From positions 62,001 through 126,000 of the forward strand of contig MKSU01000032.1 of the NCBI GenBank assembly GCA_001897375.1: DNA of 64,000 bases. Direction: 5' to 3'. A program made the translations under genes and the position numbers. The stretch comes from Sphingomonas sp. 67-36. Its GTDB lineage: Bacteria > Pseudomonadota > Alphaproteobacteria > Sphingomonadales > Sphingomonadaceae. This document shows, piece by piece, positions 1-8,436 of this stretch (positions are counted from its first letter, which is position 1; the number at the start of each line of letters is the position of its first letter). The notes under the pieces were generated by a model. The model was not told the DNA's origin, did not search any database, and saw only the letters and a program-made list of their open reading frames with translations.

Positions 1-618
1 CGGCGAGCCGATATAGGCGAAGTCCGCCCCCATCGCCTGCGCCGCCAGCACCGCGTCGCCGGTCGCGATCGAGCCGGACAGCGCCACCGGCCCGTCGAAC
101 CATTGGCGAATCTCGCCGACGATCGCGAAGGGGGAGAGGCGGCCGGCATGACCGCCGGCGCCGGCGGCGACCGGGATCAGCCCGTCCGCGCCCTTCTCGA
201 TCGCCTTGCGCGCGAAACGGTCGTCGATCACGTCGTGGAAGGTGATGCCGCCCCAATTGTGGACGGCCTGGTTCAATTCCTCGCGTGCGCCGAGCGAGGT
301 GATGGTGATCGGCACCTGCCATTTCTCGCACACCGCGAGATCGGCCTCTAGCCGGTCGTTCGACTTGTGGACGATCTGGTTGACCGCGAAGGGCGCCGCG
401 GGCCGGTCGGGATGCGCGCGATTATGCGCCGCCAGTTCCTCGGTGATGCGATGGAGCCATTCGTCGAGCAACCCCTGCGGCCGTGCGTTGAGCGCCGGGA
501 AGGAGCCGACGATCCCCGCCTTGCATTGCGCGATCACCAGATCCGGGCCGGAAATGATGAACAGGGGCGAGCCGATGATCGGCAGGCGCAGGCGGGAAAG
601 AATGGTCGGGACCGTCAT
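1..618 (-). CDS. Nitronate monooxygenase / 2-nitropropane dioxygenase family, 3' end beyond window
   Basis: FMN-dependent oxygenase that would oxidise alkyl nitronates or propionate-3-nitronate to carbonyl compounds and nitrite. The visible 206 codons start MTVPTILSRLRLPIIGSPLF, the usual N-terminus of this TIM-barrel family. The flavin/phosphate loop and catalytic histidine are in AAGAGGHAG (His157), and GSPLF near residues 16-20 is also typical. The C-terminus lies outside the window (the gene reads leftward past base 1), so length and end cannot be judged. The ATG at 618 leaves 45 bases to the carbonic anhydrase gene upstream on the same strand, so the two may be cotranscribed. Class I nitronate monooxygenase is the best call; an enoyl-ACP reductase II (FabK)-like role is less likely but not excluded. 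Confidence 0.85.
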   Translation of the reverse strand, partial: MTVPTILSRLRLPIIGSPLFIISGPDLVIAQCKAGIVGSFPALNARPQGLLDEWLHRITEELAAHNRAHPDRPAAPFAVNQIVHKSNDRLEADLAVCEKWQVPITITSLGAREELNQAVHNWGGITFHDVIDDRFARKAIEKGADGLIPVAAGAGGHAGRLSPFAIVGEIRQWFDGPVALSGSIATGDAVLAAQAMGADFAYIGSP

Positions 619-663
619 AACCGGCGTTATGTCAACGCCGTTACCATCTGTCCACCGGCTGCT

Positions 664-1194
664 TCACGCGGGATCGATGCGCTTGAGTTCCGTCATCGCC
701 TCACGCGATTTGCCGACGTAGCTTTGCGCGGAGAGCTTGAGGAAGGCGACGGTCTTCTCGTCCAGCTTGCGCACCGCCCGGGCCGGCGAACCGACGATCA
801 GGCTGCCCGGTTCGAAGGTCTTGCCCTCCGTCACCAGCGCGCCCGCGCCGACGATGCAATCCTCCGGGATCACCGCATGGTTGAGCACGATCGCGCCCAT
901 GCCGATCAGCGCGCGGTCCCCCACGGTGCAGCCGTGCAGGATCGCGTGATGGCCCACGGTGCAATCCTCTCCCACGGTGCAGGGCGCGCCGGGATCGGAA
1001 TGGAGCATCGCGCCGTCCTGGATGTTGCTGCGCGCGCCGACGGCGATCGTGGTGTTGTCCGCGCGAATCACCGCGCCGAACCAGACGCTCGCTTCCTCCG
1101 CCAGCACGACGTCGCCGATCAGGTCGGCGCTGGGCGCGGCCCAGGCGGTGGCGTGGCAAGTCGGCCGTTTTCCGTGGAATTCGTAGAGCGGCAT
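664..1194 (-). CDS. Gamma-carbonic anhydrase family protein (YrdA/PaaY-like)
   Basis: A left-handed beta-helix hexapeptide-repeat protein of 176 residues, the usual length of the cytosolic gamma-carbonic anhydrase-like family. The putative metal-binding histidines are His65, His82 and His87 (in GHHAILHG), with the five-residue spacing seen between the last two ligands in this family. Hexapeptide turns cover about residues 20-140, followed by a C-terminal helix (from about residue 145). It forms trimers in characterised relatives and may hydrate CO2 or act as an accessory thioesterase/acyl-CoA protein; the true activity of YrdA homologues is often unclear. It probably shares a transcript with the nitronate monooxygenase gene downstream. 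Confidence 0.88.
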   Translation of the reverse strand: MPLYEFHGKRPTCHATAWAAPSADLIGDVVLAEEASVWFGAVIRADNTTIAVGARSNIQDGAMLHSDPGAPCTVGEDCTVGHHAILHGCTVGDRALIGMGAIVLNHAVIPEDCIVGAGALVTEGKTFEPGSLIVGSPARAVRKLDEKTVAFLKLSAQSYVGKSREAMTELKRIDPA

Positions 1195-1285
1195 CTTCCC
1201 TCCTTCTGTGCCACGACAGGACAGTGCCCGCGTTAACGCTCTTTAGGCATGGCGGAAATCGTAAACGGAAGATTAACTCTCCGTC

Positions 1286-1450
1286 ATGAAACGACCGCTC
1301 GTCCTGACCAACGAGGCCGCAGGCCATCCGTTTCGCCGCTCGCTGCCGCCGCCACCTGCGGCTGGCAAGCGAGACGACGACCATGACCTGAAGCTGTTCG
1401 TGCTGAGCTTCACCGCCTTCTTCATCTGTTTCTGGACTTTTCTGCTATAG
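1286..1450 (+). CDS. Small membrane protein, 54 aa, function unknown
   Basis: A short reading frame (MKRPLVLTNEAAGHPF...) with a charged, proline-rich N-terminal half and a single hydrophobic C-terminal segment (about residues 35-54, FVLSFTAFFICFWTFLL), which looks like one transmembrane helix with the N-terminus in the cytoplasm. It stands alone between two genes and is followed 45 bases later by the DoxX gene on the same strand. I recognise no domain. Support comes from the well-formed hydrophobic tail and the absence of any competing frame; a chance ORF is still possible. Confidence 0.55.
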   Translation: MKRPLVLTNEAAGHPFRRSLPPPPAAGKRDDDHDLKLFVLSFTAFFICFWTFLL

Positions 1451-1495
1451 CGCGATGCCGCCGCTACAGGCCGGAACAGAAGGAGGAGGGGTTCG

Positions 1496-1894
1496 ATGGA
1501 GCAGATTCTTGCCGCCTGGCGGCCACGGATGTTGAGCATCCTCAGGATCATGGCGGCGCTGCTGTTCATGGAACACGGGCTGATGAAGCTGTTCGCCTTC
1601 CCGCTGCCGCAGCCGGGCGTGCCCAATCCGCTGCCGACGATCCTGCTGGTCGCGGCGGTGATCGAGGTGGTCGGCGGCACGCTGCTAGCGCTCGGCCTGT
1701 TCACCCGGCTCGCCGCCTTCATCTGCGCCGGGCAGATGGCGGTCGCCTATTTCACCGCGCATATGCCGCAGGGCTTCTGGCCCGGCGGGAACGGCGGGGA
1801 TGCGGCGATCCTGTTCTGCTTCATCTTCCTCTATCTCGTCTTCGCCGGGCCGGGGAGCTGGAGCATCGACGCGGCCCGCGGCCGCCGAAGCTAG
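1496..1894 (+). CDS. DoxX family membrane protein
   Basis: Four-helix membrane protein of 132 residues. The first helix carries the family-typical LLFMEHGLMKLF sequence, followed by a loop rich in Pro (PLPQPGVPNPLP) and helices around residues 43-65, 70-88 and 100-122. DoxX/DoxD-like proteins are quinone- or redox-linked membrane proteins, in some species tied to thiosulfate oxidation or to oxidative-stress complexes, but most homologues such as this have no proven role. A ribosome-binding site (ggagg, about 1482-1486) precedes the ATG. Its last codons overlap the end of the convergent DUF4403 gene by four bases. Confidence 0.85.
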   Translation: MEQILAAWRPRMLSILRIMAALLFMEHGLMKLFAFPLPQPGVPNPLPTILLVAAVIEVVGGTLLALGLFTRLAAFICAGQMAVAYFTAHMPQGFWPGGNGGDAAILFCFIFLYLVFAGPGSWSIDAARGRRS

Positions 1895-3399
1895 CGTTTC
1901 TTCGTTGCGCGCGGGCGATAGGCGATCGATGCCGTGCCATAGGCCTGCACCGGCATGAACAGGCCCTGGCCGGTCGGCACGACGCGGCCATGCGTCACCT
2001 CCCCGATATCCGCGCGCAGCACGAAATCGCCCTGCCGCCGCTCGGCGATCGCGGCGCGTGCGGAGCGCAGCACCTTGGCATAATCGTTGGCGAAATCCTG
2101 CGTCAGCGAGCGGCGGATCGCCTCCACCACATCCGGCGTCTGGAATAGCTGGATCAGCAGGTTCACCGTCTCGCGATTGGTATCGGCGGCGACGCGCAGG
2201 TCGCGGATCTCGACCAGTTCCGAATTGGCGTCGTTATAGGGCATGCCGGTCAGCCAGACGCGGCCGCGCGTGTGGTCGATCAGGCCCGATTTCAACTTCG
2301 CATCGACCGTGATGCCCACCGCGAGCCGTCCTCCGGTCGTGGCATAGATGGTGACGTCGCTGAACTTCGCATCGACCGGCCCGGCCTGTGGAATGGTGAT
2401 CCCGCGCGCGGCGAGCTTGGCGAGCGCGCGGGTCAGCACCGGCTCGAGCTGCGCGTAATCGGCCAGCACCGGGATCTGGAAGGCGAGCTTCGGCTGCTTC
2501 ACCTGCCGGGCGAGATCGGGAAGCGGCGCCGGCGTCGGATCGGTGGGGCGATCCCCGACGAAGGTCTGCGTCAACGCCTCCGCCGTAGCGGTAAGCTCCA
2601 GGTTGCGGCCCTGCACCCGATAGCCGGCGAAGCCGATGCGGGTCGGCACGATGCGCAGCCATACCGGGGGATTCTCGCGATTCAGCAGCAGCGTGGCGAA
2701 GCCCTGCCGCCATGCCTCGGCCGCCTCCTTGCGGGCATCGAGCGCGCGGAGTTGCTTCGGCAGGTCGCGCTCCAGCTTCCTCACTACATCCGCGAGCTTG
2801 CCGTCTGCCTTGTCGACGAAGGTGATGCGCTTGCCGAGCAGGGTGACGCCGGGGGGCGTCGTCCAGTCATAGTCGATCGAGACTTTCGCGGTGGGCGTCC
2901 AATCCGGCCTGATGTCCAGCCGGACATTCCCGTGGACGGTCGCGGCGCCGGTCGCCGTCTCGCGGCGGATCAGGCCGCCGATATCTTCCGCGCTGATCGT
3001 CGCGTTGACCGGCAGCGTCAGCCGCAGCGTCTTGCCGCTGCCCGCCAGCGAGACGCGCCCGCGCCGCACCGTGCCGACGATGCGGCAGCGCAGGTCCGGC
3101 GTGACCTTCACGCGCTTGCCGAACAGCTTGAGCCGCTGTGCCGGGACACAGCGATCCTCGACGCGATCGATCGACCACAAGGTGAGCGGCATCTCGCGAT
3201 TGATCGAACGCTCCAGATCGCTCAGCCGCGCGGTGATCGGCACGACGATCGAGGAAGTGGCTTCCGGCAGTTGCACCGGCGTTTCGAGGCGTGGCGGCGG
3301 CTGTTGCGGCGGCTTGCGGTGACAGCCGGCGAGCGCGACCGCGGCCAGCATCGCGAGGCACGGAATCAGCCTGTCGTGCGAAGCAGCGCGCGCCGTCAT
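1891..3399 (-). CDS. DUF4403 family lipoprotein
   Basis: A 502-residue protein with a lipoprotein signal peptide (lipobox LAGC, Cys26), so it should be anchored in the inner leaflet of the outer membrane or the periplasmic face of the inner membrane. The body matches the DUF4403 family: repeated alpha/beta segments resembling lipid-binding tubular folds, with LSDLERSINREMP near residue 60 and a C-terminal part near PTGQGLFMPVQAYG. Function is not established; the fold suggests lipid or hydrophobic-ligand binding. I chose the ATG at 3399 because it opens directly onto the signal peptide; an ATG at 3420 is also possible, and the frame stays open further upstream without signal-like sequence. 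Confidence 0.82.
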   Translation of the reverse strand: MTARAASHDRLIPCLAMLAAVALAGCHRKPPQQPPPRLETPVQLPEATSSIVVPITARLSDLERSINREMPLTLWSIDRVEDRCVPAQRLKLFGKRVKVTPDLRCRIVGTVRRGRVSLAGSGKTLRLTLPVNATISAEDIGGLIRRETATGAATVHGNVRLDIRPDWTPTAKVSIDYDWTTPPGVTLLGKRITFVDKADGKLADVVRKLERDLPKQLRALDARKEAAEAWRQGFATLLLNRENPPVWLRIVPTRIGFAGYRVQGRNLELTATAEALTQTFVGDRPTDPTPAPLPDLARQVKQPKLAFQIPVLADYAQLEPVLTRALAKLAARGITIPQAGPVDAKFSDVTIYATTGGRLAVGITVDAKLKSGLIDHTRGRVWLTGMPYNDANSELVEIRDLRVAADTNRETVNLLIQLFQTPDVVEAIRRSLTQDFANDYAKVLRSARAAIAERRQGDFVLRADIGEVTHGRVVPTGQGLFMPVQAYGTASIAYRPRATKKR

Positions 3400-3550
3400 A
3401 TGCCGCGCATCGTGCCGCATGGCGGGCGGCCAGTCGATAGCGGCGCGTGATTTTCCCCCATGATCGGCACGGAGGGGACAAACGGTGGCGTGGCGCGACG
3501 GTTCCCGCGCCCGGTTGCCGACCGGGGCGGCACCGCCTATCTCGGGAGGC

Positions 3551-3889
3551 ATGGCAAGCGTCCTTTCCGATATCGCGCTCACACCCGCCGCCGCCGCCCG
3601 CGTCGCGGCGATCGCGGCGAAACAGGGCAAGCCCGCGATCCTGCGGCTGGCGGTGGAGGGTGGCGGCTGCTCCGGCTTCCAGTATCGCTTCGGTTTCGCC
3701 GATGCCCCGGAGGCCGGGGACACGATCGCCGAGACCGACGGCGTGAAGCTGGTGGTCGATGACGTCAGCCTCGATCTCGTGCGCGGCGCGTCGGTCGATT
3801 ATGTCGAATCGCTCGGCGGGGCGGCGTTCAAGGTCGATAACCCCAATGCCGCGTCCGGCTGCGGCTGCGGCACCAGCTTCTCGGTCTGA
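3551..3889 (+). CDS. erpA: A-type iron-sulfur carrier (ErpA/IscA family)
   Basis: A 112-residue A-type carrier that accepts Fe-S clusters from the assembly scaffold and passes them to apo-proteins in the cytoplasm. All three conserved cysteines are present: Cys40 in GGGCSGFQY, and Cys104 and Cys106 in the C-terminal GCGCGTSF motif. The ATG at 3551 begins the conserved region directly; an open extension back to 3485 has no family similarity. The gene ends eight bases before the exonuclease III start. ErpA and IscA cannot be told apart with certainty from this sequence alone; the symbol is a best guess. Confidence 0.88.
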   Translation: MASVLSDIALTPAAAARVAAIAAKQGKPAILRLAVEGGGCSGFQYRFGFADAPEAGDTIAETDGVKLVVDDVSLDLVRGASVDYVESLGGAAFKVDNPNAASGCGCGTSFSV

Positions 3890-3897
3890 GCGCGCGC

Positions 3898-4668
3898 GTG
3901 AAGATCGTCAGCTATAATGTGAACGGCATCAAGGCGCGCCTGCCGCGCCTGATCGAATATCTCGCCGAGCAGCAGCCCGATATCGTCTGTCTTCAGGAAC
4001 TGAAGTCGAGCGACGACACCTTCCCGGAGGCCGATATCCGCGCCGCCGGTTATGGCGCGGTGTGGCACGGGCAGAAGGGGTTCAACGGCGTCGCCGTGCT
4101 GGCGCGCGGGGCCGATCCGGTCGAGCGCCAGCGCGGGCTGGAGGGCGACCCGGACGATGCGCACAGCCGCTATCTCGAATGCGAGGTGGACGGGCTGGTG
4201 ATCGCCTCGATCTATCTGCCCAACGGCAATCCGCAACCGGGGCCGAAGTTCGATTACAAGCTGCGCTGGATGGAGCGGCTGGCGGATCGCGCCCGCGCGC
4301 TGCTGGCGGAGGAAGTGCCGGCGGTGCTGGCGGGCGATTACAACGTCATCCCGAACGACGACGACACCTTCTCGGTCCGCGCGATGGCCGATGACGCGCT
4401 GATGCAGCCGGAGAGCCGCGCGGCTTATCGCGCCCTGGTCGCGCAGGGCTGGACCGATGCGCTGCGCACCCGCCATCCGCAGGGGCGGGTGTGGACCTTC
4501 TGGGATTATCAGGCGGGCGCGTGGCAGCGCGACGCGGGCTTCCGCATCGACCATCTGCTGCTCAGCCCCGCCGTCGCCGACCGGCTGGTGGAAGCGGGCG
4601 TCGATCGCGACTATCGCGGGCGCGAAAAGGCCAGCGATCACGCGCCGACCTGGGTGCAAATCAAATAG
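3898..4668 (+). CDS. xth: Exodeoxyribonuclease III
   Basis: A 256-residue AP endonuclease/3'-5' exonuclease of base-excision repair. It has the full set of family motifs: KIVSYNVNGIKARL at the N-terminus, the metal-binding glutamate in LQELKS (near residue 36), GDYNVIPNDDD (about residues 145-155), and SDHAPTWVQ at the C-terminus with the catalytic Asp-His. The start is GTG, eight bases after the ErpA stop codon, which suggests cotranscription. The end lies three bases from the stop of the convergent MFS gene. Confidence 0.93.
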   Translation: MKIVSYNVNGIKARLPRLIEYLAEQQPDIVCLQELKSSDDTFPEADIRAAGYGAVWHGQKGFNGVAVLARGADPVERQRGLEGDPDDAHSRYLECEVDGLVIASIYLPNGNPQPGPKFDYKLRWMERLADRARALLAEEVPAVLAGDYNVIPNDDDTFSVRAMADDALMQPESRAAYRALVAQGWTDALRTRHPQGRVWTFWDYQAGAWQRDAGFRIDHLLLSPAVADRLVEAGVDRDYRGREKASDHAPTWVQIK

Positions 4669-4671
4669 ATT

Positions 4672-5967
4672 TCAGTCGCAGGCGAGGTGCAGCTTCTGCG
4701 CCAGCCACGCGGAGACGAAGCACATCGCCACCACCGCCAGCAACAGGTCGTTGGGGGTGACGCCCCACCACGTCAGGCCCGCCACCAGCACCGATCCGAT
4801 CGTCATCGCCCCGGCGTTGACGACATTGTTGGCCGCCACCGTCCGCGCGGTCTGGTCCTTCGGCACGGTGGTGGTGAGGAAGGCATAGAGCGGCACCACG
4901 AACATGCCGCCGAACACCGCCACGCCGACCAGCGACAGCAGCACGAACGCCGCGCCGGGCACATGGATGAAATCCGCGATGCCGTAGAGCGTGCCGGCCG
5001 GCGCCGGGGTCCAGTGCCGCACCGCGAACCAGAAGGCGAGCACCGTCCCGGCCATCGCGATCACCGAGGCGGGGGAGAACCGGGCGGAGATATGCCCGCG
5101 CAGCATCAGGTTGATCACCACCGATCCGATCGCCACGCCGATCGAGAAGATCGCAAGCACGAGGCTCGCCACGCTGGCGTCGGCGGTCAGCACGTTCTTC
5201 ACCAGCGGGGGGAAGATCACCACCAGCACCGATCCGATCGTCCAGAAGAAGCTGATCGCGCAGATCGCGAGGAACAGGCGCGGGATGTGCATCGTGCCGT
5301 TGATGAGCCGCCACGAGGCGCGGAACGGGTTGAGATCAAGCGCCAGCGGCGGGCCGAGGCGCGGGGCGGGGGGCACCTGCCGCGCGGTGAGATAGCCGGC
5401 CAGCGCCACCGCGAAGGTGAGCAGCGCCACCAGCGCCACCGAGCGATAGATGAACCCGGCGAGGATCGTGCCCAGCAGGATCGAGAGATAGGTGCCCGCC
5501 TCGACCAGCCCGGTGCCGCCGAGCACGTCGTCCTCGTCCAGATGCTGCGGCAGGATGGCGTATTTGATCGGGCCGAAAAAGGTGGAGTGGACGCCCAGCC
5601 CGGTGACGGCGGCGAGCATCAGCACCACCGGGATGGTCGGCACGCCCGCGCGCGCGAGCAACAGCCCGCCGCTCCCCAACGCCATGATGCCGAACTCCGC
5701 GATCTTCACATAGCGGATGATCCGCGCCTTGTCGGTGGTGTCGGCGATCTGCCCGGCCAGCGCCGAGAGCAGGAAGAAGGGCAGGATGAACAGCCCCGCC
5801 GCCAGCGCGTTGAAGAAGCTCTCCTGACGCGGATCGGCGAAGATCTCGTAGGTGGCGAACAGCACCATCGCCGTCTTGAACAGATTGTCGTTGAACGCGC
5901 CCAGGAACTGCGTGGAGAAAAGCGGCAGGAAACGTCGACGCTTGAGAAGCCCGAGGGCGTTGATCAT
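4672..5967 (-). CDS. MFS transporter, LplT/Aas-type permease
   Basis: A 431-residue twelve-helix transporter. The opening segment, with FSTQFLGAFNDNLFKTA near residues 17-33, is the signature of the lysophospholipid-transporter group (LplT, and the permease half of acyl-ACP synthetase/2-acylglycerophosphoethanolamine acyltransferase fusions). Such proteins flip lysophospholipids across the inner membrane for re-acylation. Here no acyltransferase or synthetase domain is fused or adjacent. I prefer the ATG at 5967, which precedes the conserved region; a TTG at 6033 would add 22 residues. It is convergent with xth and divergent from pgsA. The substrate is inferred from the family. Confidence 0.82.
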   Translation of the reverse strand: MINALGLLKRRRFLPLFSTQFLGAFNDNLFKTAMVLFATYEIFADPRQESFFNALAAGLFILPFFLLSALAGQIADTTDKARIIRYVKIAEFGIMALGSGGLLLARAGVPTIPVVLMLAAVTGLGVHSTFFGPIKYAILPQHLDEDDVLGGTGLVEAGTYLSILLGTILAGFIYRSVALVALLTFAVALAGYLTARQVPPAPRLGPPLALDLNPFRASWRLINGTMHIPRLFLAICAISFFWTIGSVLVVIFPPLVKNVLTADASVASLVLAIFSIGVAIGSVVINLMLRGHISARFSPASVIAMAGTVLAFWFAVRHWTPAPAGTLYGIADFIHVPGAAFVLLSLVGVAVFGGMFVVPLYAFLTTTVPKDQTARTVAANNVVNAGAMTIGSVLVAGLTWWGVTPNDLLLAVVAMCFVSAWLAQKLHLACD

Positions 5968-6148
5968 GGTGGGAAGCAGCCCGGATATGGCGGATTGCGG
6001 CGAGGCATAGCGCAGCGCGGCGGCGGACGCCAACCGCTAAACGCGGCCGCCGATGGCCCACGCGTGCGTCCGACACAGGCGGGCGAAGCGGGCGGGCGAT
6101 GCAAGCCGGCGTTGTCCTGATCGCTTTTGCTCCCTAAGTCTCGTTGCG

Positions 6149-6700
6149 ATGCTGACCGTGCCGAACCTGCTTACCCTGTCGCGGATCGTCGCGGTGCCGT
6201 TGCTTGTCGCCTGTCTGTGGTGGCCGGCGTGGACGGCGGGTTACTGGTTCGCCTTCGCGCTTTACTGCCTGATGGGCATCACCGACTATTTCGACGGCTA
6301 CCTCGCCCGCGCGCAGGGCGCGGTTTCCAGGCTCGGCATCTTCCTCGATCCGATCGCGGACAAGATCATGGTCGCTGCGGTGATCGTGATGCTGGTCGCG
6401 ACGCGCGACATCGAGGGCGTCCACCTGATCGCCGCGATCATCATCCTGCTGCGCGAGATCGCGGTTTCCGGGTTGCGCGAGTTTCTCGCCCAGCTTCAGG
6501 TTTCCGTGCCCGTCTCGCGGCTGGCGAAGTGGAAGACGACGCTGCAACTCGTCGCGCTCGGTGCGTTGATCCTCGCCGGGGCGCTGCCGGGCGAGCCGTG
6601 GGTGAAGCTGGTCGGCCTCGTCTCGCTGTGGGGCGCGGCGGCGCTGACGGTCGTCACCGGCTGGGATTATCTGCGCGTCGGCCTGAAGCACATGGATTGA
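6149..6700 (+). CDS. pgsA: CDP-diacylglycerol--glycerol-3-phosphate 3-phosphatidyltransferase
   Basis: Membrane enzyme that makes phosphatidylglycerol phosphate from CDP-diacylglycerol and glycerol 3-phosphate, the committed step to phosphatidylglycerol and cardiolipin. The 183-residue product has the CDP-alcohol phosphotransferase motif DG-x2-AR-x8-G-x3-D-x3-D around residues 52-75 (YFDGYLAR then GIFLDPIADK) and several transmembrane helices. The N-terminus MLTVPNLLTLSRI is typical, so I use the ATG at 6149 although the frame is open upstream to 6053. Its stop codon overlaps the moaD start by one base. Confidence 0.93.
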   Translation: MLTVPNLLTLSRIVAVPLLVACLWWPAWTAGYWFAFALYCLMGITDYFDGYLARAQGAVSRLGIFLDPIADKIMVAAVIVMLVATRDIEGVHLIAAIIILLREIAVSGLREFLAQLQVSVPVSRLAKWKTTLQLVALGALILAGALPGEPWVKLVGLVSLWGAAALTVVTGWDYLRVGLKHMD

Positions 6701-6951
6701 TGCGCGTTCTGTATTTCGCCTGGGTCCGCGAACGCATCGGCACGGGCGAGGAGCAGGTCGATCCCCCCGCCGGCACCGCCACCGTCGCCGCGCTGGTCGA
6801 CTGGCTGGCCGGACGCGGCGAGGGCCATGCCGCCGCCTTCGCCGATCGCACGCGGTTGCGCGCGGCTGTGGACCAGGTGTTCGTGTCGCTCGACGCGCCG
6901 ATCGCCGGCGCGCGCGAGGTGGCCTTGTTCCCGCCGGTGACCGGCGGATGA
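6700..6951 (+). CDS. moaD: Molybdopterin synthase sulfur carrier subunit
   Basis: An 83-residue ubiquitin-like protein ending in Gly-Gly, the thiocarboxylate-bearing tail that donates sulfur to precursor Z in molybdenum cofactor synthesis. MRVLYFAWVRERIG at the N-terminus and FPPVTGG at the C-terminus match the family. It overlaps pgsA by one base at the start and moaE by four bases at the end, so the two synthase subunits are translationally coupled. No other molybdenum cofactor gene lies in the window. Confidence 0.93.
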   Translation: MRVLYFAWVRERIGTGEEQVDPPAGTATVAALVDWLAGRGEGHAAAFADRTRLRAAVDQVFVSLDAPIAGAREVALFPPVTGG

Positions 6952-7379
6952 TTCGCGTCCGCGTCTCGCCCGAGCCGATCGACCTTGCCGCCGAGCACGC
7001 GCGCGTCGAGCGGGGCGGGGCGGTCGCGACCTTCACCGGGCTGGTCCGCGCCGACGACGGGGTCGAGGAACTGACGCTCGAACATTATCCCGGCGCGACA
7101 GAGGCGGCGCTGGAGCGGCTGGCGGAGGAAGCGACCGCGCGCTGGTCGCTGGCGGCGGCGACGATCGTCCACCGTGTCGGCGCGATGCGGCCGGGTGAGC
7201 GGATCGTGTTCGTCGCCGCCTGCGCCCCGCATCGCGCGGCTGCGCTGGAGGCCTGCGCCTTCCTGATCGACCGGCTCAAGATCGATGCGCCTTTCTGGAA
7301 GCGCGAGCGGCGCGGGACGGAAGCGCGCTGGGTAGAGCAGCGCGACGGGGATCGCGGCGCGGCGGCACGGTGGGATTGA
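6948..7379 (+). CDS. moaE: Molybdopterin synthase catalytic subunit
   Basis: Large subunit of molybdopterin synthase, 143 residues. The substrate-pocket lysines are in LKIDAPFWKRE (about residues 106-116), and HRVGAMRPGE (about residues 75-84) matches the conserved central strand. FTGLVR near residue 27 is also typical. It forms a heterotetramer with MoaD, encoded immediately upstream with a four-base ATGA overlap. The C-terminal tail is slightly short compared with enterobacterial MoaE, but the catalytic elements are complete. Confidence 0.93.
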   Translation: MIRVRVSPEPIDLAAEHARVERGGAVATFTGLVRADDGVEELTLEHYPGATEAALERLAEEATARWSLAAATIVHRVGAMRPGERIVFVAACAPHRAAALEACAFLIDRLKIDAPFWKRERRGTEARWVEQRDGDRGAAARWD

Positions 7380-7392
7380 CTGCCGGCGGGAG

Positions 7393-8295
7393 CTATCCCG
7401 CCTCGGCCAGCACTTCCGCAAGCAGCAGGAAATCGCGCTCGCGCGGCGACGCGCGGCGCCATGCCAGTGCGATCGTGCGCAGCGGATGCTCGCCGGCGAG
7501 CGGACGGGCGCGGATCGCGGTGTGGTCGAGGATGCCCGCCTTCAGCGCCATCTCCGGCAGCATCGTCACGCCCAGCCCGTTGTCGACCATCTGCACGATC
7601 GTGTGCAGCGAGGTGCCGAGCATCTGCGCCTCGGCGCGCAACTCCGGGCGGTTGCATGCGGCGAGGGCGTGTTCCTTCAGGCAATGCCCGTCCTCGAGCA
7701 GCAGCAGCCGCGTCTCGTCGATCTCGTTGGCGGAGACCGGCGCGGTCCCTGCGCTCATCTCACCCTCCGGGAAAGCGACGAACAACCGGTCGTCGAACAA
7801 CGGCTGGGTCGCGACCTCGCCGCAAGCATAGGGCAGCGCGAGCAGCACGCAGTCGGCTCGCCCGTTGTGAAGCGAATCGCATGCCGCCGCGCTCGGCTCC
7901 TCGCGCAGGAACAGCTTGAGATCGGGATAGTCCGCGCGCAACCGGGGCAGGATGCGCGGCAGCAGGAAGGGTGCGATCGTCGGGATCACGCTCATCCGCA
8001 TCTCGCCGGACAGCGGCCGCCCGGCGGCGCGGGCCATATCGCCAAGCTCCTCCGCCTCGCGCAGCACCTTGCGCGCCTTGCCCGCGATCCGCTCGCCCAG
8101 CGGGGTGAAGCGCACCACGCGCCGCGTGCGCTCGACCAGCGTCACGCCGATCAGCATCTCCAGTTCGCGGATGCCCGCCGACAGGGTGGATTGGGTGACG
8201 TAGCAGCTTTCCGCCGCGCGACCGAAATGGCCATGGTCCTTGAGCGCGATCAAATACTGAAGCTGCTTCAACGTGGGAAGATAGGTTTGCGCCAC
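7393..8295 (-). CDS. oxyR: LysR-type peroxide-responsive regulator OxyR
   Basis: A 300-residue LysR-family activator. The N-terminal winged helix-turn-helix covers about residues 6-65 (LPTLKQLQYLIALKDHGHFG), and the rest is the regulatory domain. The redox-sensing pair is clear: Cys205 in GHCLKEHALAACNRP and Cys214, nine residues apart as in E. coli OxyR Cys199/Cys208. This and the divergent ahpC gene make OxyR, not a generic LysR protein, the call. The start is GTG at 8295, chosen because ggaga lies six bases upstream; the reading frame continues far upstream but is antisense to ahpC there. Hydrogen peroxide should drive disulfide formation and activation of ahpC. Confidence 0.92.
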   Translation of the reverse strand: MAQTYLPTLKQLQYLIALKDHGHFGRAAESCYVTQSTLSAGIRELEMLIGVTLVERTRRVVRFTPLGERIAGKARKVLREAEELGDMARAAGRPLSGEMRMSVIPTIAPFLLPRILPRLRADYPDLKLFLREEPSAAACDSLHNGRADCVLLALPYACGEVATQPLFDDRLFVAFPEGEMSAGTAPVSANEIDETRLLLLEDGHCLKEHALAACNRPELRAEAQMLGTSLHTIVQMVDNGLGVTMLPEMALKAGILDHTAIRARPLAGEHPLRTIALAWRRASPRERDFLLLAEVLAEAG

Positions 8296-8436
8296 TGATC
8301 GTCTCCGTCGATCTGTTAATATGGAATAGCCTGTTGGATCGATCAGGGGAACGCCTATATCGACGCCCTCGACAAGCCGAATCGCCATATCGGGCGAAAC
8401 GCGGCTGAGGATTTTCAACCAGGAGATCAGAATAAA
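8296..8436. promoter_or_regulatory. oxyR-ahpC divergent control region
   Basis: This 141-base gap separates the divergent oxyR and ahpC genes and must carry both promoters. It is the most AT-rich stretch nearby (gttaatatggaatagc, about 8325-8340) and includes a gatcgatc palindrome just after it. OxyR sites are expected here by analogy, but I cannot align a convincing full four-element OxyR motif, so no site is marked. The ahpC ribosome-binding site (aggag) lies about 8421-8425. Confidence 0.5.

Noticed and set aside
8296-8436. A full OxyR operator
   Set aside because: The region is the right place, but the four-part ATAG motif could not be aligned well enough to mark coordinates.
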